Below, piece after piece: positions 1 through 8,766 of a DNA stretch of 32,966 nt. The DNA lies in assembly GCA_013138975.1 (NCBI GenBank), contig WTBR01000107.1:1-32966 (forward strand), read 5' to 3'. The notes below the pieces were generated by a model. It had not been told where the DNA came from. It worked only from the letters and a program-made list of their open reading frames with translations, and ran no database searches. The stretch is from Bacteroidales bacterium. GTDB taxonomy: Bacteria; Bacteroidota; Bacteroidia; Bacteroidales; UBA12077. The translations under genes and the position numbers were made by a program. Within the stretch, counting starts at the first letter, position 1. The number at the start of each line of letters is the position of its first letter.

Positions 1-571
1 GACAAAAAAGAAAAGTCCAAATTTCAAGTGAAATTTGGACTTAATAATTTGCCTAAAAGCAAAAAGCTAATAGCCAAAATTATCTATAGGGCTTTTAAAA
101 TTTTCAAGCCTTTTCATATCTACATGAGAATGACCTGTCGGAGTCTGGCGGTAAATCTCTGACAGGTCATTCTGACTCTGTCAGGATTTCAACTGAAAAA
201 GTTTCATTTCATATTATAAAAGAGATTCTTCGCTTTCGCTCAGAATGACAAAAAGGAAAGTCCAAATTTCAAGTGAAATTTGGACTTAATAATTTGCCTA
301 AAAGCAAAAAGCTAATAGCCAAAATTATCTATAGGACTTTTAATATTTTAGAGCTTTTTAATAACTTTATGAGAATGACCTGTCAGAGTCTGGCAGTAAA
401 TCTTTGACAGGTCATTCCGACTCTGTCAGGATTTCAATTGAAAAAGCTTCATTTCATATTATAAAAGAGATTCTTCGCTTTCGCTCAGAATGACAAAAAG
501 GAAAGTCCAAATTTCAAGTGAAATTTGGACTTAATAATTTTCCTAAAAGCAAAAAGCTAATAGCCAATAGC
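1..571. repeat. 245-bp tandem repeat, two full copies and a partial third
   Basis: Copies begin near 1, 247 and 492; the third stops after about 80 bp, just before the stop codon of the dipeptidase gene. Each unit holds a perfect 11-bp-stem hairpin (15-40, 260-285, 505-530). The full units also contain an inverted repeat built on GAATGACCTGTC / GACAGGTCATTC and end in the REP-like string TTCGCTTTCGCTCAGAATGA. The copies differ by scattered substitutions, so the duplication is not brand new. No open reading frame is supported here. Confidence 0.85.
491..530 (-). terminator. Probable terminator of the minus-strand peptidase operon
   Basis: A perfect hairpin with 11-bp arms (GTCCAAATTTC / GAAATTTGGAC) and a 4-nt loop occupies 505-530. 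Read on the minus strand it is followed by the T-rich run TTTCCTTTTT. It lies 46 bp past the stop codon of the C69 dipeptidase gene. The same hairpin recurs at 260-285 and 15-40 in the tandem repeat, so it may equally be a repeat component that happens to terminate transcription. Confidence 0.5.
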
Positions 572-575
572 CGAA

Positions 576-2216
576 TTACTCATGATTATTTGTATAATCC
601 GTAATTATTTGATTTCTTAAATCAAGGAACATAGTTGTTACATCATTCATTAAACCATTTGTATAGTTTGTTAAATATTCCTGTGCAGCTTTTGGTTTCT
701 TTTTGTAAAGCTTCATGGCTTCATCTTCAATTGCTTTTTGATTCTTGAACATTTCATCTTCAAAAGGAGTTCGAACTGTTCTTACATCTTCTGCAATATT
801 TTGGAATTTCAGGTTTGCTAAATTATCAACAAAGTCGATTGCCCAACGTGCCGATTTTTCATCGTACTTATTTGGGTCGTATGTTTTGTATGAATCATGA
901 ACTGATAAATTTCCTGCATAAATTGGTACGTAAGGACTAAAGTAAGGATTATCGAGATAAACCCAATATACACCACCAATTTCGTTTGGTAACCAACCAC
1001 GAAGTTGAAGTACCATTCCATAATGTCCACGATGACGAGCAACAGGTCTGCGATACGTTATCTTTAATAATTTTCTTAAATCGCTACTTGGAAATGGAGT
1101 TGCTAAAGGACTTTTTGCATATCCACCTTTACCATCCGCTACAAGCCAATTTGGGTCGTATGTCATATCATAAATAGTTCCTTCGTAGGTTGATCTTTGA
1201 AATGCCATTACATCTTGAACCGATATTTTTTCCTCAGGTTTTACTGAAAATGGATAAATTGAAAGTGGTTCAACAAACTGAAAATATGGACTTATTCCTT
1301 TGTAAGGATCACCTTCAGGAAATCTGTTAGGCCATTCTTTTAAGTTAGGAACAAAAGTTTGATGGAATAACCAAAATCTACTTGTAGCATATTCAACTGC
1401 AGCCGTTGGAGCATAAGCATTTTGCCAAATAAAAGGCATTCCTGATGTTGGATCGTACCATCCGCGATCGATAGCTTCTTGCATATAATTAGTTGATACC
1501 ATAAAGTTATCAGTATCATCGGCATTTATTTCTTTAATAATACTCCAATTAGGAATCATTGTGGCTTGATCTTCGGGTAATTTTTGTGCTGCCCAAATTG
1601 CTCCCGGCTTACCACTTTCTGGTGTCCAACCGGCACCAACTCCAAATACTTCGAAAACCCAAATTTCTTCTGTATCAGCTATAACCAAGGTTTCTGATCC
1701 ATCACCACTCGATGGTAAAAAGCCGTGTTCAATCATTAAATCGCCAATAAACTGAACCGCTTCGCGTGCGTTTTTATAACGTTGTAATGCAAAAATCTGA
1801 GCTTGCTCAATGGTCATTATTTGTTTACCGTTTTCGCGAGTACAAGTAAGTTCGTTTCGCTGTGCAGTTGTGCTTTCTCCAATACCTAACTGATATTCGT
1901 TTACATGAGAATAAGCGGATTGAAAATATTTAAATGTATTTTCAACCTGAGGAATATAACCTAATATTATACCATCATCATTTAAAGGTCTGTCTGCATC
2001 TTGAATTCCCCAATAAATAGCAGCTTTTTCTCCTGGTTTAAAAGTTTGGGCAGGAACAACAAATATTCTTGAATCTGGCCCTGTATCGGTGTGTGAAATG
2101 ATATTTGAACCATCAGCCGATGCTTTTTTACCTACTGCAATTACAGTACAGGCTTGTGAGCTTATGTTTAATCCTAAGAAAAGGATTAGCACAATAGAAA
2201 TAATCTTTTTAAACAT
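576..2216 (-). CDS. C69-family dipeptidase (Ntn hydrolase), exported
   Basis: A 546-residue protein with a signal peptide of about 22 residues ending SSQA. Cys23 follows directly, in the motif CTVIAVGKKASADGS. In family C69 (PepD-type dipeptidases, Pfam Peptidase_C69) the catalytic nucleophile is an N-terminal Cys in the pattern CTxxxxGKxAxxDGS, exposed by processing. Here signal-peptide cleavage would expose it directly, which fits a periplasmic or secreted Ntn hydrolase. The length suits exported C69 members. It is the last gene of the minus-strand run, 19 bp after the S37 peptidase gene, so the two are probably co-transcribed. The likely job is splitting dipeptides or short peptides outside the cytoplasm. 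Family call is firm; substrate preference is unknown. Confidence 0.9.
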   Translation of the reverse strand: MFKKIISIVLILFLGLNISSQACTVIAVGKKASADGSNIISHTDTGPDSRIFVVPAQTFKPGEKAAIYWGIQDADRPLNDDGIILGYIPQVENTFKYFQSAYSHVNEYQLGIGESTTAQRNELTCTRENGKQIMTIEQAQIFALQRYKNAREAVQFIGDLMIEHGFLPSSGDGSETLVIADTEEIWVFEVFGVGAGWTPESGKPGAIWAAQKLPEDQATMIPNWSIIKEINADDTDNFMVSTNYMQEAIDRGWYDPTSGMPFIWQNAYAPTAAVEYATSRFWLFHQTFVPNLKEWPNRFPEGDPYKGISPYFQFVEPLSIYPFSVKPEEKISVQDVMAFQRSTYEGTIYDMTYDPNWLVADGKGGYAKSPLATPFPSSDLRKLLKITYRRPVARHRGHYGMVLQLRGWLPNEIGGVYWVYLDNPYFSPYVPIYAGNLSVHDSYKTYDPNKYDEKSARWAIDFVDNLANLKFQNIAEDVRTVRTPFEDEMFKNQKAIEDEAMKLYKKKPKAAQEYLTNYTNGLMNDVTTMFLDLRNQIITDYTNNHE

Positions 2217-2235
2217 AATTATGATTTTTATTTAT

Positions 2236-3588
2236 TTATAATATTTCAAATATTTCTCCGGGATTTCCTCCCCGATTATTCGTTTTAACAATTTCTACAC
2301 CCGACCAATTTTCAAGTATATCGTAAATACTATCTTTCATATCATCCGGGAATGATTTAATTCTTGTTCTATGATTTCCATCCGGATTAACCATTTTCAC
2401 TGCTATAGTATTATCAGAGGGATTAACGGCTGTTGCCGCCCAAGGATCATTTTCGCCATAAATATACAACATATAATCTCCTGATTTTTGTATCCATTTT
2501 TTAATGTCTTGCATCGATTCCGCATTGAAATCATAATTAATATGGCTTGGTATCTTATAATCAAATGTGATGTTAACGCTATCTTCTAAATACTTTCTAA
2601 AAGGTGTAATATCATAATCATAAAAACCAATTTCGCTTAAGGCTTGGTATGTAAATAATAGATCAGTTTCGTCTTTTTGATCACTGAACCATGAAAAAGA
2701 AGAAATTGAAATCCAATATTTGAAAATGTCTTCAACGCTAGTTTTGGATTCCGGGATTTTATCGCAATCACCAGACCATTGCCAAAATGCAAAAGAATAT
2801 TCTAAAACATTTAAGTCGTAAGCTCTTTCAATTCCTGTAAGATTAAAAGTATATTCTTTTTCTTGTGCACGTTCTTTTAAGAGAGGTAGAATTTCGCTTT
2901 TCATTTCGAATAAAAGAGTTTGGAAATCTAAAACTTTATCTCTGCATTCTTTCGTTCCAACAGTATTTAAATGTTCTGCTATTCTTGGATCTTCTCGTTC
3001 GAAATTAAAAGGAGCTACATATGCCACACTTGCATCGACATCATTGGGAAAAAATCTACGATGATACATCGTTGTTTGTCCACCCTTACTTATTCCTGTT
3101 GAAATCCATTTGCCGGAATAGATGCTTTTTAAAGATTGAATAATGTTATGTTGATCGGTGGCTGCTTGTTTAATATTTAAAAATTCCCAAGGAATACTAT
3201 CCGGTCTGGATTTATCAAAGAAACGATGCTCGATTGTTATTTGATTTGCATTTAGTAATTTACTTAATTCTCCTGCTTTTGTAGAATAAAGATCGTATCC
3301 TTCCAGAATTACGATGGTTGGCCTGTCGAATCCAACATGATTTATTATTACTTGTTGATTAAATTCTTCACTTTCATCATTTTCATGATCTACATTTTGT
3401 GTATACCATAATTCGTAGGTTTCAGTATACATTGAATCAGACTCAAGTGTCTTTAAAGGTACTTCACTTAGTTTTTGCAAAGTGCTTTTTAAATCTTTTG
3501 CTTGGTTATTGCAAGCTGCAATACTAAAGCTAATAATAGCAAATAAAATAAATCGAAATGTTTTGAATTTTGAATTCTGTTTTTCCAT
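2236..3588 (-). CDS. S37-family (PS-10-like) serine peptidase, lipoprotein
   Basis: A 450-residue protein that starts with a lipoprotein signal (lipobox SIAAC, lipidated Cys26). It has the alpha/beta-hydrolase nucleophile elbow GISKGGQT with Ser167. Asp381 in YGENDPWA and His406 in NPDGNHRT are placed where the other triad members would fall. This arrangement and the N-terminal EQRFF-like segment (EHRFFDKSRP, 120-129) match Peptidase_S37, the family of the Streptomyces PS-10 tripeptidyl aminopeptidase, related in fold to prolyl peptidases. The lipid anchor puts it in the periplasm or on the surface. It lies 125 bp after the propeller gene and 19 bp before the C69 gene. Releasing short N-terminal peptides from proline-rich substrates would fit the cluster, but specificity is inferred from context. 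Confidence 0.82.
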   Translation of the reverse strand: MEKQNSKFKTFRFILFAIISFSIAACNNQAKDLKSTLQKLSEVPLKTLESDSMYTETYELWYTQNVDHENDESEEFNQQVIINHVGFDRPTIVILEGYDLYSTKAGELSKLLNANQITIEHRFFDKSRPDSIPWEFLNIKQAATDQHNIIQSLKSIYSGKWISTGISKGGQTTMYHRRFFPNDVDASVAYVAPFNFEREDPRIAEHLNTVGTKECRDKVLDFQTLLFEMKSEILPLLKERAQEKEYTFNLTGIERAYDLNVLEYSFAFWQWSGDCDKIPESKTSVEDIFKYWISISSFSWFSDQKDETDLLFTYQALSEIGFYDYDITPFRKYLEDSVNITFDYKIPSHINYDFNAESMQDIKKWIQKSGDYMLYIYGENDPWAATAVNPSDNTIAVKMVNPDGNHRTRIKSFPDDMKDSIYDILENWSGVEIVKTNNRGGNPGEIFEIL

Positions 3589-3713
3589 TTTAAATATTTT
3601 TTATTTTTTAATATATCTAACTCTGAATTTTCATTCGTTTGCAGATTAAGTAAATAGCTGTAGTACGACTCACTTAACCAGATGACCGCAAATTGCAGTT
3701 TATTAACTAATTA

Positions 3714-4796
3714 TCATAAAGGTCGTGCCGCTGCTTGCGGATTTAAGCTTATAAATCCAACTCTGCCCTCTGACCCGGCAAATACAATAAAATCTTCATT
3801 TGGTGAAATATCAAATGTATAATAAGCAGGCAGTTCTGTTTTTATCCAGGTTTCCCCAAAATCATTTGATAAATCAACTCCATTTCTGCCGCAAACAACA
3901 AGGGTATTTGTTTTATTGAGTGGTTTTACGCAAGATCTAAAGCCATTCGGCATTGTAGGTGTTGCGCTCCATGAATTACCATTATCAGTACTAATAGCAA
4001 AGTTATTATCAGCGATATCAGGTTCCAGATAATTGCCACCTGTAATTGCAAATGTTTCGTCTTTTATCCAACTTACAGAATAAATACTAAAAGTTGGATT
4101 ATTCGCTTTTATTGGGGTATCAACAGCTTTCCATGTTTTACCAAAATCATGTGTAAGAATAATTCTTGCTTTATCACCACCCGTACCAAACATTGCGATT
4201 CCATTTTCTGCAAGGGCAATACAAGTTCCACTTGCTGCAAAACCTCCTTCTTGAGCGAGAGGTTTAGGAAGTAGTTCAGAGGGAATTCTGCTCCATGTGT
4301 TTCCTCCGTCGTGGGTTAGAATAAAAAAGAAATCTCCATCAAGAGGATCAGCACATGCTATTCCTTCTTTATCATTCCAAAACTCAAATGAATCGAAAAA
4401 TATATTTGGATCATTATTCTCATAAGTCAGTTTCCAAGTATTTCCTTTATCTGTTGTTTTGTAAATTCGTGCCGGAGAACCTGCGCTTATAGCAATTGCT
4501 GATTCTTTGCCAAAAGCTACAATGTCTCTGAAATCAAGCAAAGTATCATTATTAATAGTTCCCGATTTCCAGATTTTCCCTTTATCGGAGCTTACAGCAA
4601 AAATTCCTTTGCTACCGCTTAACCATACCGTTTCGGAATCAAAAACATCTAAGCCACGAATACTTGGATTATTAGGAATTATATATTCATTTGGAGTTGA
4701 ATTTAAAATTTTGTAGTTAAGTCCCTCTTGTTTAGACTGATTAGTACATGAAATTAAAAATATCAATACAATTAAAACACTAAAATTTACTTTCAT
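3714..4796 (-). CDS. Beta-propeller lipoprotein with six Asp-boxes (Ycf48/BNR-like)
   Basis: A 360-residue protein with a lipoprotein signal (LISC, Cys17). Six regularly spaced Asp-box motifs of the form S/TxDxGxxW are visible: SSDKGKIW (69), TTDKGNTW (114), THDGGNTW (161), THDFGKTW (215), STDNGNSW (269) and SNDFGETW (310). Such repeats form a beta-propeller, as in sialidases, Ycf48/HCF136 and many Bacteroidota proteins labelled 'oxidoreductase'. No sialidase-type catalytic Arg triad is obvious, so an enzymatic role is not claimed. The gene begins 25 bp after the 3-hydroxyproline dehydratase gene, suggesting one transcript. A binding or scaffold role for peptides at the cell surface is only a guess. 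Confidence 0.8.
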   Translation of the reverse strand: MKVNFSVLIVLIFLISCTNQSKQEGLNYKILNSTPNEYIIPNNPSIRGLDVFDSETVWLSGSKGIFAVSSDKGKIWKSGTINNDTLLDFRDIVAFGKESAIAISAGSPARIYKTTDKGNTWKLTYENNDPNIFFDSFEFWNDKEGIACADPLDGDFFFILTHDGGNTWSRIPSELLPKPLAQEGGFAASGTCIALAENGIAMFGTGGDKARIILTHDFGKTWKAVDTPIKANNPTFSIYSVSWIKDETFAITGGNYLEPDIADNNFAISTDNGNSWSATPTMPNGFRSCVKPLNKTNTLVVCGRNGVDLSNDFGETWIKTELPAYYTFDISPNEDFIVFAGSEGRVGFISLNPQAAARPL

Positions 4797-4821
4797 CGAA
4801 TAAAATTTCTTTATAAATAAT

Positions 4822-5865
4822 TTATCTGAATATAAACCCGTTTCTTAAGGCATCCCTTGGGTCAAAGTAAAATTCATTCTGACCTGTTATTGATGCTGTT
4901 CCAGTAACTTCAGGGATTACTGCATTATGTTTGCCGAACTCAGTTGTTTCAACAACTTCAACATTCATTGTTGTGCCTAAAATACTTTCTATGGTGATTT
5001 TTTCGCCGAGTTTTAATTCATTTTTTGCATGATGTAATGCCGCTCGGGCACTTACGCCGGAACCTGTTGGAGAACGATCAACTTCTCCTTCGGCAAATAT
5101 GCATACATTACGGCTATGGTTTTTAGGATCAAAAGCTTTGCCTGTAAATATAGTGCCGTAGAGAAAACTTAAATCTTCTTCGAATGGATGCTTGATTTCA
5201 AAATTATTCATTACAGCATGTTTAATTTTTCTGCCATAATCAATAAGCCGATTATAATCCGATCCATCCATTTTCAATCCCAATTCATCAGCATCACAAA
5301 ATGCATAAAATGCACCTCCAAAAGCTACATCAAATTTCACTTTACCTATTTCAGGAATATCAACTTCTTGATCTTTTAATAAAAGGAATGAGGGTACATT
5401 TTTAAATGATACTTTCTGAACAATTCCATTTTCACGAAAAGCCTTAGCATAGATTTTACCGGGAGGAGCATCAATTATTAGCTCAGGTTCGTTGCCTTCT
5501 TTTTTTATCATTCCAGTATCTAATACAAGTTTGGTTAAAGCAATAATAGCATGTCCACACATGGTACTGTAACCTTCGTTGTGTAAAAAGAAAGTCCCAA
5601 AATCAGCATCATCAGTTGTTGGTTCTGTAATAATAGCCCCATACATATCGGCATGACCACGTGGTTCGAACATTGTTCCTGTTCTTATATAATCGTAATT
5701 GTCCCGAAAGTATCTTCTTTTTTCAAGAATGGTAGAACCTTTAATTTCAGGTAATCCATCGGTATAAACTCTCAATGGTTCTCCACCTGTATGCAAATCA
5801 ATGGTCTTAATTTTCAACCAATCTTTTGGTGGGTTCCAGTTCCAATTTTTAAAGATACTATTCAT
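4822..5865 (-). CDS. Probable trans-3-hydroxy-L-proline dehydratase (proline racemase fold)
   Basis: A 347-residue cytoplasmic protein of the proline racemase family. The first catalytic site is intact (MCGHA, Cys103). At the second site racemases and 4-hydroxyproline epimerases have DRSPCGTG; this protein has DRSPTGSG, with Thr267 in place of Cys. The Cys/Thr pair is the known mark of trans-3-hydroxy-L-proline dehydratases (EC 4.2.1.77; human L3HYPDH has the same pair), which make delta1-pyrroline-2-carboxylate. The gene directly downstream of a Pyr2C-reductase-like enzyme gene supports this, because the two together would yield L-proline. Proline racemase is the usual automatic label but is unlikely because one of the two proton-transfer cysteines is missing. 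Confidence 0.85.
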   Translation of the reverse strand: MNSIFKNWNWNPPKDWLKIKTIDLHTGGEPLRVYTDGLPEIKGSTILEKRRYFRDNYDYIRTGTMFEPRGHADMYGAIITEPTTDDADFGTFFLHNEGYSTMCGHAIIALTKLVLDTGMIKKEGNEPELIIDAPPGKIYAKAFRENGIVQKVSFKNVPSFLLLKDQEVDIPEIGKVKFDVAFGGAFYAFCDADELGLKMDGSDYNRLIDYGRKIKHAVMNNFEIKHPFEEDLSFLYGTIFTGKAFDPKNHSRNVCIFAEGEVDRSPTGSGVSARAALHHAKNELKLGEKITIESILGTTMNVEVVETTEFGKHNAVIPEVTGTASITGQNEFYFDPRDALRNGFIFR

Positions 5866-5898
5866 ATTGTTTGGTTATAATTGTTGTTCAAATTTCGA

Positions 5899-5980
5899 GA
5901 TTCTTCGACAGGCTCAGAATGACAATTTTTAATATGACAACAATTTAATTGAGATTGTCACACTGAGCTTGTCGAAGTGT
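5899..5980. repeat. REP-like inverted pair (TTCGACAGGCTCAG / CTGAGCTTGTCGAA)
   Basis: Two facing copies of an imperfect 24-bp element, GATTCTTCGACAGGCTCAG at 5899 and CTGAGCTTGTCGAAGTGT ending at 5980, separated by about 30 bp. They can pair into a long hairpin in the transcript between the Pyr2C-reductase-like gene and the dehydratase gene. Related elements occur at 222-250, 468-495, 7002-7067 and 11174-11227. Confidence 0.75.
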
Positions 5981-5984
5981 TTTT

Positions 5985-6947
5985 TTATATATTGACTTCC
6001 GTACCCAATCCTTTTTCTTTGGCATTATTGTATATTAATTCTGCAACGGTTAAATCAAACAAAGACATTCCAACCGATTTAAATATGCTAAATGGTGCTT
6101 CGTTTAACAATTCTCCACTTGTTAATACTGAGCTAAAAGGAATTATATTCGAATCTTCAATCAAACCTTTTTTCAATGGGATTTTTATATCACCACATTC
6201 CTTTTTCGCATGCAAAGTATCAACATAAACTTTATCTACAGCATTATATAATGATAAAGGAAATTCTTGCATGTCGGGTTTATAAGATCCAATTCCTACA
6301 AAAGTTTTATTATTAAGTTTTTCAATATCTACATCAAAAACCGGTTTGTTCGATGATGTTGCTGTTACAATTACATCTGAATCCATAACCAATTGATTTG
6401 AATCGTTTGTAACTTCTATACTGATATTTTCAAGTTTACTTTCAAGCTCCTCTTTTATAACTTCAGCCTTACTCAAATTTTTATCACAAATAATAAGTTT
6501 TCTGAATGGTCGTTGAGCACTAACAATTAAAGCCTGATGATATGCTTGAACTCCAGCTCCAATAATTCCCAAGGTTTGAGCCATGAACGGAGATAGATAT
6601 TTAACTGCTGTTGCACCAACCGCCGCAGTTCTCATTGCAGTTAATTTACTACCATTAATTATTGCAAGAGGTTCGCCTGTTTGGGCATCGTTCAATACCA
6701 TTACTCCATATAAAACAGGCTTATTTTCTTTAGCGTTTTCTGGAAATAGAGAAACTAATTTTGTTCCAAATACACTATCAATAAATCCCGGCATTAATAA
6801 CAATGTATTTTCATCACTGTCAATATGCATTCTATCAGGGATATTTGTACTTGCCTTATCCTGAATTATATACGCTCTCTCAATTGCGCTGACTAATTCA
6901 GAGGAATCAACAGCTTTTTCAATATCTTCTTTACTAATTATTAACAT
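5985..6947 (-). CDS. Ornithine cyclodeaminase/mu-crystallin family, probable delta1-pyrroline-2-carboxylate reductase
   Basis: A 320-residue protein of the OCD/mu-crystallin family. It has the NAD(P)-binding glycine motif GIIGAGVQA (127-135), the substrate-pocket Lys in GTKLVSLFPEN (Lys63) and the conserved MRTAAVGA segment with Arg106. The segment GSYKPDMQEFP (about 227-237) takes the place of the DxPGKxEL-type segment of true ornithine cyclodeaminases, which favours an imine reductase. In bacteria that use trans-3-hydroxyproline, such enzymes reduce delta1-pyrroline-2-carboxylate to L-proline with NAD(P)H. The next gene, 119 bp downstream, encodes the enzyme predicted to make that substrate. 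Ornithine cyclodeaminase (ornithine to proline plus ammonia) remains the main alternative. Confidence 0.8.
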   Translation of the reverse strand: MLIISKEDIEKAVDSSELVSAIERAYIIQDKASTNIPDRMHIDSDENTLLLMPGFIDSVFGTKLVSLFPENAKENKPVLYGVMVLNDAQTGEPLAIINGSKLTAMRTAAVGATAVKYLSPFMAQTLGIIGAGVQAYHQALIVSAQRPFRKLIICDKNLSKAEVIKEELESKLENISIEVTNDSNQLVMDSDVIVTATSSNKPVFDVDIEKLNNKTFVGIGSYKPDMQEFPLSLYNAVDKVYVDTLHAKKECGDIKIPLKKGLIEDSNIIPFSSVLTSGELLNEAPFSIFKSVGMSLFDLTVAELIYNNAKEKGLGTEVNI

Positions 6948-7001
6948 TGGTCTATTTTTTCAATAAATATAAAAACTTATGTTTCGTTGTCCAAAACAGA
7001 A

Positions 7002-7067
7002 GTCATGTTGAGCGAAAGCGAAGCATCTCTTTTTAAGAATAGATTCTTCGCATTCGCTCAGAATGAC
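7002..7067. repeat. REP-like inverted pair (TGAGCGAAAGCGAAG / CTTCGCATTCGCTCA)
   Basis: Two facing elements, GTCATGTTGAGCGAAAGCGA from 7002 and TTCTTCGCATTCGCTCAGAA ending near 7063, can form a stem of about 25 bp around a short spacer. It lies between the Xaa-Pro aminopeptidase gene and the reductase gene and may stabilise or attenuate the polycistronic message. Confidence 0.75.
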
Positions 7068-7074
7068 AATATTA

Positions 7075-8469
7075 TTATTCAAATGCCTTAGCTCTTTCAG
7101 TTTCAACATCAGCAATAGATTTTGCCAATGGCTTACCCAATATTTTGTAACTGTCTTCCGTAATTAATATATCTTCTTCGTTTCTAGTGCCGCCAAAGTT
7201 TTTATATTCTTCTACTTTACTGTAATTAATAAACTCAGTGAATTTATTTTGAGATTTCCATAAGTCAATTAATTCAGGAATGAAATAGATTCCCGGTTCA
7301 ATGGTAAGTACATGTCCGGGCTCTAGTTTTCGACCTAAACGCAATGATTTTAATCCAAATAATGTGCTCTTTGGTTCTCCTGCATAACCAACATATTGCT
7401 CACCAAGATTCTCCATGTCATGAACATCCATTCCCATCATATGACCGGTTCCACAAGGGAAGAATAGGGCATGAGCACCGGCTTGTACAGCTTCTTCGGT
7501 ATTACCTTTTGTAAATCCTAAATCTTTTAAACCATTAAATATGGTACGTGCAGCAGTAAAATGAATTTCTTTAAATGATATTCCCGGTTTTAATGCTTCA
7601 ATGGCAGCATTATGGCCATTTAATGCAATTTGATAAATCTCTTTTTGCTTTTCTGTGAATTTTGCAGAAACAGGAAAGGTACTTGACATATCTCCTGAAT
7701 AGCATAAACTGTTTTCAGCACCTGCATCCAATAAAAATAAATCGCCTTCTTTTATAGTATTGCCGTGATAATGATTATGTAAAGTTTGGCCATTTATTGT
7801 AGCGATAATAGGAAATGATATGTTTCCGCCAGCTGCCAAAGCAACTTCGTAAACTTTTGCTGCAACCTGAGCTTCAGTCATTCCCGGTTTAGCAAAACGC
7901 ATAGCCGCTAAATGCATATCAGTAGTTACACTTACAGCTTGTTCCAGTTGTTCAATTTCTTCAACAGATTTAATATTTCGTTGTTCGCCAACAGCAACAA
8001 TTAAATCAACCGAAGCCGACTTATTTGTTTCATTTATTGGAATTTCTAACCAATTGTAAAGTTTTATTTGATGCTCTGGTCTGTAAGCTGGTAAGAAATG
8101 AATTTTACGAGTTTTGCTTTTTGCTGATTTTAAGAAATCAATACCTTCGTTTAATTGACCTGTATTTGAGATTCCTGCATTTACGCTACGCTCTTTAATT
8201 GTTGGTTGCGATCCCATCCAAACCACATCATCTATGGTTAAATCATTTCCGAAAATGATGTCTTTATCTTCATCTAAATCAATAATACCAACTAATCCCG
8301 GGTAATCTAAACCAAAATAATAAAGGAAAGTACTGTCTTGTCTGTAATGATAAGTGTTATCATGGTAATTCATTGAACTTTCTTCGTTTCCCAAGAAAAG
8401 TAAAACACCTGATTTAAATTGATTTCTCAGTTGTTTTCGCCTGTTGATGTAAGTTTCTTTATTAAACAT
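7075..8469 (-). CDS. pepP: Xaa-Pro aminopeptidase (aminopeptidase P, M24B)
   Basis: A 464-residue cytoplasmic enzyme. Residues 1-150 form the AMP_N domain, with the typical opening YINRRKQLRNQF and the segment DSTFLYYFGLDYPG. Residues 170-450 are the pita-bread M24 domain. The five metal ligands are visible: Asp248 (LLDAGAE), Asp260 (YSGDMSSTFP), His343 (GTGHMMGMDVHD), Glu391 (TIEPGIYF) and Glu431 (TRNEEDILIT). Aminopeptidase P removes the residue before proline from Xaa-Pro peptides and often accepts hydroxyproline-containing ones. Its position between hypD and the reductase gene ties it to imino-acid release from collagen-like peptides. No signal peptide is seen, so it would act on imported peptides. 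A prolidase acting on dipeptides only is less likely given the AMP_N domain. Confidence 0.9.
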   Translation of the reverse strand: MFNKETYINRRKQLRNQFKSGVLLFLGNEESSMNYHDNTYHYRQDSTFLYYFGLDYPGLVGIIDLDEDKDIIFGNDLTIDDVVWMGSQPTIKERSVNAGISNTGQLNEGIDFLKSAKSKTRKIHFLPAYRPEHQIKLYNWLEIPINETNKSASVDLIVAVGEQRNIKSVEEIEQLEQAVSVTTDMHLAAMRFAKPGMTEAQVAAKVYEVALAAGGNISFPIIATINGQTLHNHYHGNTIKEGDLFLLDAGAENSLCYSGDMSSTFPVSAKFTEKQKEIYQIALNGHNAAIEALKPGISFKEIHFTAARTIFNGLKDLGFTKGNTEEAVQAGAHALFFPCGTGHMMGMDVHDMENLGEQYVGYAGEPKSTLFGLKSLRLGRKLEPGHVLTIEPGIYFIPELIDLWKSQNKFTEFINYSKVEEYKNFGGTRNEEDILITEDSYKILGKPLAKSIADVETERAKAFE

Positions 8470-8535
8470 GCTTGTAATTGTTGGTTTTATATTATTAAAT
8501 TTATATTGTACTACTTTTTACTTTTGTCTTTTTAC

Positions 8536-8730
8536 TTTAATCTTGATCTTAAGTTTCTAGCTATTAGCCATTAACTTTTAGTATTTCCATGCATTTATTA
8601 CTCTTAATTTTTATCTTTTGTCTTTATTCTTCTTTTTACTTTTTCCTTTAATCTTGATCTTAAGTTTCTAGCTATTAGCCATCAACTTTTAGTATTTCCA
8701 TGCATTTCTTACTTTTATCTTTTATCTTTT
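8536..8730. repeat. 111-bp tandem duplication in the intergenic gap
   Basis: The segment starting TTTAATCTTGATCTTAAG at 8536 recurs at 8647 with only a few changes, including AGCTATTAGCCAT and AGTATTTCCATGCATTT. Around both copies the strand is pyrimidine-rich (TTTTACTTTT, TTTATCTTTT). The surrounding 297-bp gap (8470-8766) between hypD and the aminopeptidase gene holds no gene. Confidence 0.8.
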
Positions 8731-8766
8731 TACTTTTTACTTTTGTCTTGAGTCTTGAGTCTTGAA

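Noticed and set aside
4822..5865. Proline racemase or 4-hydroxyproline 2-epimerase
   Set aside because: The second catalytic Cys is Thr, which is incompatible with the two-thiol mechanism.
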